Below the pieces are notes generated by a model. The model worked only from the letters and a program-made list of their open reading frames with translations. It did no database searches and had not been told where the DNA came from. Source: Intrasporangium_A sp051961875 (GTDB lineage Bacteria; Actinomycetota; Actinomycetes; Actinomycetales; Dermatophilaceae). Taken from it: DNA of 24,038 bases. This document shows positions 13,773 to 21,351 of this stretch, in pieces. The position numbers and the translations under genes were made by a program. The stretch covers positions 1 through 24,038 of the forward strand of contig NZ_JBQCCV010000219.1 of NCBI RefSeq assembly GCF_051961875.1, given 5' to 3'. Position 1 is the first letter of the stretch. Every line of letters starts with the position of its first letter.

Positions 13773-15536
13773 TTACTGCTCGATCCAGATCTGCGTCATG
13801 ACCGGCATACCGTGGTTCGGGTCGTTGATGACGTTCTTGACCTTGGTGCCGAAGACGTAGTTGCCCTTGTCGTACTGGTAGGGGATCGCCGGCAGGTAGT
13901 TCTCGAAGAGCCACTTGTCGAACTTGCCCCACTCCGGGCCCTGCTCCTGGATCTTCAGCTTCTGGATCCGGGCGACCTCGGCGTCGACCTTCGGGTCCTG
14001 CAGGTTGCCCCAGTTGGTGCTGCCCTGGGCCATGGAGACCGAGGTGACCATGGGCGGGAAGATCGAGTCAGCGGCCGGCCAGTCGAAGCACCAGCCTGCC
14101 GGGGACTGCAGGACGTTCTGCGGGCCCTTCGGGTCGGCGGCCAGCTTGCGCCGGTCCTTGCCGGGCACGCCCATGTCCTTGACCTTGAAGCCGGCGGCCT
14201 CGAGCTTCTGCTTGCGGACCTGGTTGGCCTTCTGCCCGACCGGGGTGTCGTTCGTGTAGTAGTACACGAGCTCGAACGGCTTGTCGGGGCCGTAGCCGGC
14301 CGCGGCGAGCATCTCCTTGGCCTTGGCCGGGTCACCGTCGCCGGTGCCGTCGAAGCCGTTGATGCCCTTGTAGTCGACCCAGCCCGGGATCTGGGGCGGG
14401 ACGAAGGTCGTGCCCGGCGTCATGGAGTGGGTCGTCTCGCCCGAAGCCTTGCGGATCGAGTCGAACGGCCACGCGACGGCGACCGCCTTGCGGACCTCCA
14501 TCGGGATCTTCGAGGTGACCATGTTGACGGTGAAGACGCACGAGGACGGACCCTCGACGAACTGGGCCTTCTTCGGGCCCTCGATCTGGTCGATGAGCGA
14601 CGAGTCGATCGCGTCCCAGTTCATCGACGTGGCGTCGACACCGTTGCTGGCGAGGATGGCCTGCTGGACCTTGGTGCTGTCGACGCCGAACTTGAAGTCG
14701 TAGCCATCGAGGTAGTTGTTGCGCGCCGGGTCCGTGTTGGGGTCCCACTGGTCGTTGCGCACGAGGGTGAGCTCCGAGCCCGGGGTGTACTTGTCGAACT
14801 TGTACGGGCCGGTGGCGAGCGGGTGCAGGGTGTAGTCCTGCTTCTTGTCCTTCGCCTGCGGGATCGGGGAGAACTGCGGGTAGGCCGCGAAGTACGGCAG
14901 CGACTCGAAGGGCTTCTCGAGGTGGATGACGACGGTCTTGTCGTCGGGAGCCTCGACGCCGTTCCAGTTCTTGTCGCCCTGGTACGGGCCCTTGTAGTCG
15001 GCGCCGCCCTTGAAGAAGTCGCGCTGGTAGGTCGGGCCGTTGGCCGCGAGGTCCGGGTCGAAGGACCGCTTGATCGCGAAGACGAGGTCCTTGGCGGTGA
15101 CGGGCGTGCCGTCCTCGTACTTGATGCCGTCCTTGAGGGTGAACGTCCAGGTCAGGCCGTCGTCGGAGACCTTGCCGAGGTCGGTGGCGAGGTCGGGGAC
15201 GAGGACGGACTTGCCGTCACGGTACGAGTACGACGTCAGCGTCCGGTGCGTGATGCCGAGGATCGCGATGGTGTCGGTGTAGTACTGGTCGCTCGGGTCG
15301 AAGTTCGCCGGAGTCGAGGTGTATGGGACGGTGAGGATGCCGCCCTTCTTGGCACCCGGCACCTCGGGCGCCGGGCCCTTGGCGTCGGGCATGAGGCCCG
15401 AGGAGGCCTGCTCGAGCTTGCCCCCCGTCTGGCCCGGCTTGGCGTTGTTGTCCGCCCCCGGGTTGGGCGCGCCGCAGGCCGCGACGAATCCGAGGGAGAC
15501 GGCCGCTCCCACGGTCAGGACTTTGGTCCAGCGCAT
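13773..15536 (-). CDS. Peptide ABC transporter substrate-binding lipoprotein (family 5)
   Basis: An extracellular, membrane-anchored receptor of 587 residues that captures peptides, or related ligands, for the importer. The N-terminus is a lipoprotein signal: basic MRWTK, hydrophobic stretch, then lipobox VAAC with lipidated Cys21. A low-complexity linker (about 22-60) leads into the SBP family 5 fold: LTSYSYRDGK, LVPDLATDLGKVSDDGLTW, FTLKDGIKYEDGTPVTAKDL and later TGPYKFDKYTPGSELTLVRN. The start is the ATG at 15536 with AAGGGAG eight bases upstream. Ligand specificity cannot be read from sequence; family members also bind nickel, heme, opines or sugars. It sits between two permease genes, and the perfect hairpin after it suggests higher expression than the downstream genes. 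Confidence 0.94.
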   Translation of the reverse strand: MRWTKVLTVGAAVSLGFVAACGAPNPGADNNAKPGQTGGKLEQASSGLMPDAKGPAPEVPGAKKGGILTVPYTSTPANFDPSDQYYTDTIAILGITHRTLTSYSYRDGKSVLVPDLATDLGKVSDDGLTWTFTLKDGIKYEDGTPVTAKDLVFAIKRSFDPDLAANGPTYQRDFFKGGADYKGPYQGDKNWNGVEAPDDKTVVIHLEKPFESLPYFAAYPQFSPIPQAKDKKQDYTLHPLATGPYKFDKYTPGSELTLVRNDQWDPNTDPARNNYLDGYDFKFGVDSTKVQQAILASNGVDATSMNWDAIDSSLIDQIEGPKKAQFVEGPSSCVFTVNMVTSKIPMEVRKAVAVAWPFDSIRKASGETTHSMTPGTTFVPPQIPGWVDYKGINGFDGTGDGDPAKAKEMLAAAGYGPDKPFELVYYYTNDTPVGQKANQVRKQKLEAAGFKVKDMGVPGKDRRKLAADPKGPQNVLQSPAGWCFDWPAADSIFPPMVTSVSMAQGSTNWGNLQDPKVDAEVARIQKLKIQEQGPEWGKFDKWLFENYLPAIPYQYDKGNYVFGTKVKNVINDPNHGMPVMTQIWIEQ

Positions 15537-15607
15537 TTGTTGTGCTCCCTTTTTGCGTGTCCCGGGCCCTTTGCCGGGAACATCTGTGGGCCGATGGCGT
15601 GGTCGGG

Positions 15608-16648
15608 CTATCGGCGGGTGTTGGGGTCGAAGGCATCCCGGATCGAGTCGCCCAGCAGGCTGAGGGCGAGCACGAGGGCCGAGATGCCGATGACCGGGGG
15701 CCAGAGCCAGAGGGGATAGCTCTGGAAGGAGTTCTGGGCGTCCGCGATGGTGCGGCCCCATGACGCGGTGGGCTCGACGAGCCCCGCACCGAGGAACGAC
15801 AGGGTCGCCTCGGAGGTGATGTAGGCCGGCACCGCGATCGACGCGGAGACGATGATCGGCCCGACGAGGTTGGGCAGGATCTCCTTGAAGAGGATGTGCC
15901 GGGTCGGCACGCCGATGGCGCGGGCGGCCTGGACGAACTCGCGTTCGCGGAGGCTGACGACCTCACCGCGGACGAGACGGGCCAGGCCCATCCAGCCGAA
16001 GAGCACGAGCAGCCCGATGATGAGCCAGAACCGGATGTTGGACGTCTCCTCCGGAGTGAGGCTGCCGCGCGCGCCGAAGCGCAGCTCGAGGATCGGGGTG
16101 GTCGCGATCACCATGAGCAGGAACGGCAGGCTCAGGAAGAAGTCGATGACCCAGGAGATGACGCGGTCGACGATCCCGCCGAGGTAGCCCGCGAGCAGGC
16201 CCATCGTCACACCGATGACCGTCGACAGGGCGGCGGCGACGAAGCCGATGATGAGGGAGGGCCGCGCGCCATACGTCCAGCGGGCGAACAGGTCTCGTCC
16301 GAGGCCCTTCTCGACGCCCAGCCAGTGCGACGAGGTGATGCCCTGCTTGGGGAACCCGTTGAGGTCGACGAGGTCGGTGGCGGTCTGGTCAGGAGTCGCC
16401 TTCACCCCCGTGATCGGGTCGACGGTCTGGAGGCTGGTCAGCAGCGGCGCGAACACCGCGACGAGGATGAAGAAGACGACGATGATCGTGCAGACGATCG
16501 CCACCTTGTCCTTCTTGAGCCGGTCCCAGGCGATCTGTCCCGGGGAGCGCCCCGTACGCCGATCGTCCTGCTGGAGTGCCGCCTCGGCCTCGTTCGCCTC
16601 GCGAGCCAGTTCGTCTGTCTCGGCCGCGGCGCCGGGCATTGTGCTCAA
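15608..16648 (-). CDS. Peptide ABC transporter permease (OppC/DppC type)
   Basis: The second permease subunit, 346 residues. A cytoplasmic N-terminal extension of about 48 residues rich in Ala, Glu and Asp precedes TM1 (about 50-70); the N-terminal OppC domain (GQIAWDRLKKDKVAIV, 37-52) and five further membrane segments follow. The ATPase-docking EAA loop is REFVQAARAIGVPTRHILFK (236-255), and SEATLSFLGAGL is a family signature. The start is probably TTG at 16648, because GGAG lies 8 bases before it; an ATG three codons later (16639) has poor spacing. It is the first gene of the operon, upstream of the binding protein, which is an unusual order. A 71-bp gap with only a weak 6-bp stem separates it from the binding-protein gene. 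Confidence 0.94.
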   Translation of the reverse strand: MSTMPGAAAETDELAREANEAEAALQQDDRRTGRSPGQIAWDRLKKDKVAIVCTIIVVFFILVAVFAPLLTSLQTVDPITGVKATPDQTATDLVDLNGFPKQGITSSHWLGVEKGLGRDLFARWTYGARPSLIIGFVAAALSTVIGVTMGLLAGYLGGIVDRVISWVIDFFLSLPFLLMVIATTPILELRFGARGSLTPEETSNIRFWLIIGLLVLFGWMGLARLVRGEVVSLREREFVQAARAIGVPTRHILFKEILPNLVGPIIVSASIAVPAYITSEATLSFLGAGLVEPTASWGRTIADAQNSFQSYPLWLWPPVIGISALVLALSLLGDSIRDAFDPNTRR

Positions 16649-16679
16649 AGCGATGTCTCCATCCTTGTGGGATCTCCGT

Positions 16680-16725
16680 CACGGCCCGTGGGTGTCGTGG
16701 ACCGGTCCTTTGGGTTTCCTTTGGG
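16680..16725 (-). promoter_or_regulatory. Palindromes and direct repeats in the leader of the peptide-transport operon
   Basis: Between 30 and 80 bp before the permease start lie CACGGCCCGTG (16680-16690), the perfect palindrome GGACCGGTCC (16699-16708) and two copies of TCCTTTGGG (16706-16714 and 16717-16725) with an 11-bp period. This arrangement could be an operator, or two AAAGGA ribosome-binding-like sites on the RNA. No leader peptide was identified. Confidence 0.35.
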
Positions 16726-16818
16726 CTCACGGCGATCGGGCGCCCACCCCTCGGGACGACGTCACCCTGCCATACCGATCGCGCTAGTCCAAGCGTCGAG
16801 ACGGTCATGGATGACAAA

Positions 16819-16848
16819 TCGTTACCGAGAGTCGGAACAATGCGACAA
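16819..16848 (-). promoter_or_regulatory. Candidate promoter of the peptide-transport operon
   Basis: On the minus strand TTGTCG (16843-16848) and TAACGA (16819-16824) are separated by 18 bp, a partial match to -35/-10 boxes in the only large gap upstream of the operon (16649-16884). This would give a leader of about 165 bases. The gap is visibly less GC-rich here than the genes around it. Weak prediction. Confidence 0.3.
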
Positions 16849-16884
16849 GATCTTCGGTTGGCCGCGAGTCCAGCCGCCGTCTCC

Positions 16885-18279
16885 TCATCGAGAGCCGGAG
16901 CGGCGCCCCAGGCGACCCTCCAGCCACTCGAGGCGGGCACGGAGCCGCTCCTCGAAGCCACGATCGGTGGGATGGTAGTAGGCCGCGTCGGCGAGGTCGT
17001 CGGGCAGGTACTCCTGGCGCGCGACGGCGTCCGGCTCGTCGTGCGAGTAGACGTAGCCCTTCCCGTGCCCGAGCCGCTCCGCGCCGGCGTAGCCGCTCCC
17101 CCGCAAGTGCGCCGGCACCGGGCCGCCATGGCCGGCACGGACATCCGCAATGGCGGCGTTGATGCCCGCGTAGGCGGCGTTGGACTTCGGCGCGAGCGCG
17201 TTGTGGACGACCGCCTGAGCGAGGATGATCCGTGCCTCCGGCATCCCGATCTGTGCAACCGCGTGCATTGCGGCGACCGCGGTCTGCAGCGCGGTCGGGT
17301 CGGCCATGCCCACGTCCTCGCTCGCCGCGATGACGATCCGCCGGGCGATGAAGCGCGGGTCCTCGCCGGCCTCGAGCATCCGGGCGAGGTAGTGCAGGGC
17401 GGCGTTGACGTCGCTGCCCCGCATCGACTTGATGAGGGCGCTCGCGACGTCGTAGTGCTGGTCGCCGGTCCGGTCGTAGCGCACCGCCGCGTGCGCGACG
17501 GCCTGCTCGACGTGGTGGAGCGTGATCGCGACGGGGTCGTCCGTCTGCCGTCCGGCCGGCTCCGCGTCGAGGGCGACCCCGGCGGCCGCCTCGAGGGAGG
17601 TGAGCGCCCTCCGGGCGTCGCCGCCGGCGATCCGGACGAGGTGCTCGAGGGCGTCCTCGTCGAGGGTGTACTCCCCCGCCAGGCCGCGCTCATCCGCGAG
17701 GGCCGACTCGACGACCTCGCGGATGTCCTTGTCCGACAGGGACGTCAGCGTCACGAGGACGGACCGGGACAGCAGCGGGGAGATGACGCTGAACGACGGG
17801 TTCTCGGTGGTCGCGGCGACCAGGATGACGGTGCGGTTCTCGACACCGGGCAGCAGCGCGTCCTGCTGGGCCTTGGTGAAGCGATGGATCTCGTCGAGGA
17901 ACAGGACGGTCTGCCGGCCGTAGAGGTCGCGGTCGCGCACGGCGGCGTCCATCACCGCGCGGACGTCCTTGACCCCGGCCGTCACGGCCGAGAGCTCGAC
18001 GAAGCGGCGTTCGGCGGCGGTCGCGACGAGGTGCGCGAGCGTCGTCTTGCCGGTCCCCGGCGGCCCCCAGATGATCGCCGAGAGCGGGCCGGCCGACCCG
18101 CCCGAGCCCTCGATGAGGCGACGGAGGGGGCTGCCCGGCCGCAGGACGTCGGCCTGCCCGCGGAACTCGTCGAGCGACCGGGGGCGCATCCGGGCGGCGA
18201 GGGGAGCGGAACCGCGCTGGGCGGCATACCCCTCCCGCTCAGCCGCGCCAGCGGCCCCGAAGAGGTCGTCGGAGGTCAC
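16885..18279 (-). CDS. rarA: Replication-associated recombination protein A (RarA/MgsA AAA+ ATPase)
   Basis: A clamp-loader-like AAA+ ATPase that acts at stalled replication forks. The 464 residues include Walker A GPPGTGKT (72-79), Walker B LFLDEIHRF (126-134), sensor 1 ATTENPSF (156-163) and the SR arginine finger at 171-172, followed by the tetramerisation domain with SALIKSMRGSD and the C-terminal region ending in HPTDRGFEERLRARLEWLEG. The start is GTG at 18279; no ribosome-binding site precedes it, but a TANNNT box ends 6 bases upstream, suggesting a leaderless message. Residues 17-21 (GYAAQ) are encoded over a copy of the repeated GTATGCCG motif. The divergent MMPL gene starts only 17 bp away. 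No neighbouring gene shares its pathway. Confidence 0.95.
   Translation of the reverse strand: MTSDDLFGAAGAAEREGYAAQRGSAPLAARMRPRSLDEFRGQADVLRPGSPLRRLIEGSGGSAGPLSAIIWGPPGTGKTTLAHLVATAAERRFVELSAVTAGVKDVRAVMDAAVRDRDLYGRQTVLFLDEIHRFTKAQQDALLPGVENRTVILVAATTENPSFSVISPLLSRSVLVTLTSLSDKDIREVVESALADERGLAGEYTLDEDALEHLVRIAGGDARRALTSLEAAAGVALDAEPAGRQTDDPVAITLHHVEQAVAHAAVRYDRTGDQHYDVASALIKSMRGSDVNAALHYLARMLEAGEDPRFIARRIVIAASEDVGMADPTALQTAVAAMHAVAQIGMPEARIILAQAVVHNALAPKSNAAYAGINAAIADVRAGHGGPVPAHLRGSGYAGAERLGHGKGYVYSHDEPDAVARQEYLPDDLADAAYYHPTDRGFEERLRARLEWLEGRLGRRSGSR
18216..18230 (+). repeat. Copy of GCTGGGCGGCATACC inside rarA
   Basis: This 15-mer is shared with the left arm of the hairpin at 10427-10465 (as reverse complement, 10428-10442) and differs by one base from the aroB copy (1318-1332). 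It encodes part of GYAAQR in RarA. It belongs to the CGGCATAC set described in the findings. Confidence 0.45.
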
Positions 18280-18285
18280 TGTGGA

Positions 18286-18313
18286 AGGCTATCCCGGTGC
18301 TGCAGCAGTCCAC
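18286..18313 (-). promoter_or_regulatory. Candidate leaderless promoter of rarA, inside the start of the MMPL gene
   Basis: On the minus strand TAGCCT (18286-18291) lies 6 bases before the rarA GTG, with GTGGAC (18308-18313) 16 bp further upstream. The -10 box overlaps the GGAAGG ribosome-binding site (18283-18288) used by the divergent MMPL gene. Prediction by eye only. Confidence 0.35.
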
Positions 18314-20504
18314 CCCCGCGGACCCCGTCCGCACCGGGCCGCTCGCCCGGCTCGGCCGCCTCGTCGCCCATCACCCGAAGACGTGGCTCCTCGCCTGGCT
18401 CGTCGTCACGATCGCGTGCTTCACCGTCGCGGTGGGCGGCGTCACCGGCCAGTCGCTCTTCAACCGGCTCCACTCCGGCGACCCGAGCGTCGGCGGAGAG
18501 GCCCAGCAGGCGCGCAACATCATCCAGCAGATCGAGCCGACCCTCGACAACCTGATGCTGCAGGTGCGCGGGGCCGACCTCAAGGACCCGGCCGTCGTCA
18601 AACAGGCCGCTGCCCGCACGCTCGAGATCCGGAACATCTCCGGTGTCCACGGCGTCCGGTCACCATTGCTGTCCCCCAAGGGGATCGACGACCCCACGGT
18701 CGCGCCCCTCCTCGCCGGCGGCACGGCGACATCCGGCGGCTTCATCACCGTGGTCGACTTCCAGCCGGGCCTGACGAAGGACCAGCAGAAGACCGCCGAG
18801 AAGCAGGTGACGACGGCCCTCGACGAGGTGAGCGCCGTCTTCCCGGGGGCCACGGGCAGCGTGGGCGGCGTGCAGCCGGTGGTCGACGCGATCAACTCCA
18901 CGGTCGAGCGGGACCTGCTGCGTGGTGAGGGGATCGCGCTGCCGCTGACCTTCATCGTCATGTTCTTCGTCTTCGGTGGTTTCGTGGCCGCAGGCATGCC
19001 GGTCGTCGGCGCCCTGGCGGCGATCGGAGGCGCGCTCCTGTCGCTGTTCGGCTTCTCGCACCTCGTCGATCTCGACGCGACGGTCGTCAACATCGTGACG
19101 CTGCTCGGTTTCGGCCTGTCGATCGACTACGGCCTGCTGACGGTGAGCCGGTTCCGGGAGGAGCTCGCGCTCGCCCGCGCAGACGCCCCGGAGCTGACCC
19201 GCGAGCACGTCATCGAGGCGACCGCGCGCACCGTGGCGACCGCGGGCCGGACCGTCCTCTTCTCGGGGCTGACGGTCGCGATCGCCCTGTCGGGCCTCCT
19301 TGTCTTCGAGGCCCAGATCATGCGGGCGATCGGGCTGGCCGGCGTCTCGGTCGTCCTCGTCGCGCTCGTCGTGTCGATCACGCTCGTGCCCGCCCTCGCG
19401 GTCCTGGGCGCGAAGCGGCTGAGCCGGAAGGCGCACATCCTCGTCTCGGACGAGGGCTTCTTCTCCACCCTGGCGCGCACCGTGCAGAAGCGGCCCATCG
19501 TCGTCATCGTCGGCGTCCTCGTCGTCCTGGTCGCCCTCGCCATCCCGACCTTCTCCGTCAAGCTGACCGCCTCCGGGACGGACCTGCTGCCGAAGTCGGC
19601 ACCGCAGCGGGTCTTCTTCGACGACCTCGCCCGCGACTACCCCGCCCTCAGCTCACCCGCAGTGACTGTCGTGGCGAAAACGCCTGACACCGCCGCCGTC
19701 ACAGCATGGGCCAAGGGGCTGAAGTCCGAGCCGGGCGTGACCGAGGTGTCGGTCCGGCCGCTGGGCACCGAGCACCAGCTCGTCTCGGTGAACGTATCGG
19801 GGCCGCCCACCTCCGACGACGCGCAGGCGGTCGTGAGCCACGTGCGTGCAGGCGGCGCGCCCTTCCCGACCCTGACCACCGGGCAGGCCGCAGGGCAGAT
19901 GGACTTCCTCGCATCGATGGGGCGAGGAGCACCGTATGCCGTCCTGCTCGTCGTCGTCGGCACCTTCCTGCTGCTCTTCCTCATGACGGGCTCCGTGGTC
20001 ATCCCGCTCAAGGCGCTGATCCTCAACGTCCTGTCCCTCGGCGCCGCGCTCGGCGTCGTCGTGTGGGTCTTCGAGAAGGGCCATCTCGAGGGCCTGCTCG
20101 CCTTCTCGTCCGTCGGGGCGGTCGAGTCGATCGTGCCCTTCCTCGTCCTCGCCTTCGGTTTCGGGCTCTCGATGGACTACGAGGTCTTCCTGCTCTCGCG
20201 GATCACCGAGTTCCACCACCACGGCCACGACAACGACCGGTCCGTGTCCCTCGGGCTGCAGCGCACCGGGCGGATCATCACGTCCGCGGCGCTGCTCATC
20301 ATCATCGTCTTCGCCGGCTTCATCGCCGGGGACATCCTCATCATCAAGGAGATCGGCGTCGCCCTGGTGGCCGCCGTCCTCATCGACGCGACCCTCGTGC
20401 GCCTGCTCCTCGTCCCAGCGACGATGACGCTGCTCGGCCGCTGGAACTGGTGGTCGCCACGTCCCCTGCGGCGCCTCCACGAGAAGGTCGGGATCACCGA
20501 GTGA
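18297..20504 (+). CDS. MMPL/RND-family membrane transporter
   Basis: A 735-residue polytopic membrane protein of the MMPL branch of the RND superfamily, proton-driven exporters of lipids, antibiotics or other hydrophobic compounds. TM1 (about 29-48) is followed by an extracytoplasmic domain (about 50-200), TM2-6, a cytoplasmic loop, TM7 (about 400-420), a second smaller extracytoplasmic domain and TM8-12. The proton-relay Asp-Tyr pairs are present in both halves: FGLSIDYGLLTVSRF (Asp277-Tyr278) and FGLSMDYEVFLLSRI (Asp627-Tyr628). The start is GTG at 18297 with GGAAGG eight bases upstream. It is at the short end of the family and lacks the long C-terminal domain of mycobacterial MmpL3. The stop overlaps the next gene in a GTGA quartet. 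The substrate is unknown. Confidence 0.93.
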   Translation: MLQQSTPADPVRTGPLARLGRLVAHHPKTWLLAWLVVTIACFTVAVGGVTGQSLFNRLHSGDPSVGGEAQQARNIIQQIEPTLDNLMLQVRGADLKDPAVVKQAAARTLEIRNISGVHGVRSPLLSPKGIDDPTVAPLLAGGTATSGGFITVVDFQPGLTKDQQKTAEKQVTTALDEVSAVFPGATGSVGGVQPVVDAINSTVERDLLRGEGIALPLTFIVMFFVFGGFVAAGMPVVGALAAIGGALLSLFGFSHLVDLDATVVNIVTLLGFGLSIDYGLLTVSRFREELALARADAPELTREHVIEATARTVATAGRTVLFSGLTVAIALSGLLVFEAQIMRAIGLAGVSVVLVALVVSITLVPALAVLGAKRLSRKAHILVSDEGFFSTLARTVQKRPIVVIVGVLVVLVALAIPTFSVKLTASGTDLLPKSAPQRVFFDDLARDYPALSSPAVTVVAKTPDTAAVTAWAKGLKSEPGVTEVSVRPLGTEHQLVSVNVSGPPTSDDAQAVVSHVRAGGAPFPTLTTGQAAGQMDFLASMGRGAPYAVLLVVVGTFLLLFLMTGSVVIPLKALILNVLSLGAALGVVVWVFEKGHLEGLLAFSSVGAVESIVPFLVLAFGFGLSMDYEVFLLSRITEFHHHGHDNDRSVSLGLQRTGRIITSAALLIIIVFAGFIAGDILIIKEIGVALVAAVLIDATLVRLLLVPATMTLLGRWNWWSPRPLRRLHEKVGITE

Positions 20505-21268
20505 GCCCCGTCCGCTCCCTCCGTCGCGTCGAAAGCCGGGAGGAGATCCTCGAGCTGACCGGCTCAGACCCTTTCGTGCGCTGCGAGATCCGCACGCCCC
20601 TCGAGGCTCCCGCCTGGGCCTCGGGTGCCGCGGTGGCGGTGCTGCGGCACTCGAACATCCGACGCCTGGGCGTGGCCGTCCTCGGGCCTGCCGAGGACGT
20701 CGAGGCGCTGTCCGCAGGTCTCGCCGACTCCGGCGACCTGCACCGGCTCGGCGTCGGCGGCGTGACCGTCGTCCGTGAGTCGTTCGAGGCCCTGCGGCGC
20801 CACCTGCCACTCGCCGACAAGGGCGGTGACTGGGAATGGCTCTGCACGACAACGCAACCCGCTCCCATCCCGCAGGAGGATCGGCTCATTCCCTTGTCGG
20901 AGAACGATCTTCCCGACATCCGGGCCCTGCTCGCGGTGGCCAACGCTCGTACCGACGCCCGGCCGTTCGAGTACCCGCACCAGGTCTGGGTGGGCGTGCG
21001 CGACGGGTCGGGCCGGCTCGTCGCGTGCGGCGTCCGGGAGCCGAACCTCGTCGGCGTGCCCGTCCTGGCCGGCATCACGGTCGACGAGTCGGTCCGCGGG
21101 ACGGGGCTCGGGCTCGCCGTCACGGCGCGGCTCACCCGGGATGCGGTGCGCGAGGCCGGCACCTGCACCCTCGGCCTCTACTCGGACAACGACGTCGCCC
21201 GCCGGCTCTATCACGGCCTCGGCTACGGCAACGGGCACGCTTTCCGCAGCCGGCCGCTCCTGGGCTGA
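20501..21268 (+). CDS. GNAT-family N-acetyltransferase
   Basis: A 255-residue protein whose C-terminal half (about 130-255) is a GNAT acetyltransferase domain. Motif A is seen as LAGITVDESVRGTGLGLAVT (189-208), with the acetyl-CoA pyrophosphate loop RGTGLG (199-204), and motif B as LGLYSDNDVARRLYHGLGY (224-242). The N-terminal half (1-125) looks like a degenerate GNAT or a separate substrate-recognition domain and was not recognised. The GTG at 20501 overlaps the MMPL stop by 4 bp (GTGA), so translation is coupled to the transporter. The substrate is unknown; the pairing hints at modification and export of one compound, but that is inference. It ends at a hairpin shared with the convergent aspS. 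Confidence 0.88.
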   Translation: MSPVRSLRRVESREEILELTGSDPFVRCEIRTPLEAPAWASGAAVAVLRHSNIRRLGVAVLGPAEDVEALSAGLADSGDLHRLGVGGVTVVRESFEALRRHLPLADKGGDWEWLCTTTQPAPIPQEDRLIPLSENDLPDIRALLAVANARTDARPFEYPHQVWVGVRDGSGRLVACGVREPNLVGVPVLAGITVDESVRGTGLGLAVTARLTRDAVREAGTCTLGLYSDNDVARRLYHGLGYGNGHAFRSRPLLG

Positions 21269-21289
21269 CCGCCACCCCCAGCCGCCGGA

Positions 21290-21327
21290 CGCCACGACAA
21301 CTGGAGTCATCGCCAGTTCTCGTGGCG
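21290..21327. terminator. Bidirectional terminator between the GNAT gene and aspS
   Basis: Arms 21290-21304 and 21313-21327 form a 15-bp stem with one mismatch around an 8-base loop, in the 83-bp gap between two convergent stops (21268 and 21352). GC-rich flanks (GCCGCC 21281-21286, GGCGGC 21337-21342) could extend it. It probably serves both genes. Confidence 0.7.
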
Positions 21328-21351
21328 CCCGGCCCTGGCGGCGGGCTCCCG

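Noticed and set aside
15560..15579. Hairpin TCCCGG/CCGGGA between the OppC-type permease and binding-protein genes
   Set aside because: Only 6 bp with an 8-base loop; too weak to call a terminator.
13635..15719. 694-codon plus-strand frame opposite the binding-protein gene
   Set aside because: Antisense shadow of the family 5 binding protein; repetitive Val/Leu/Arg/Asp composition without motifs.
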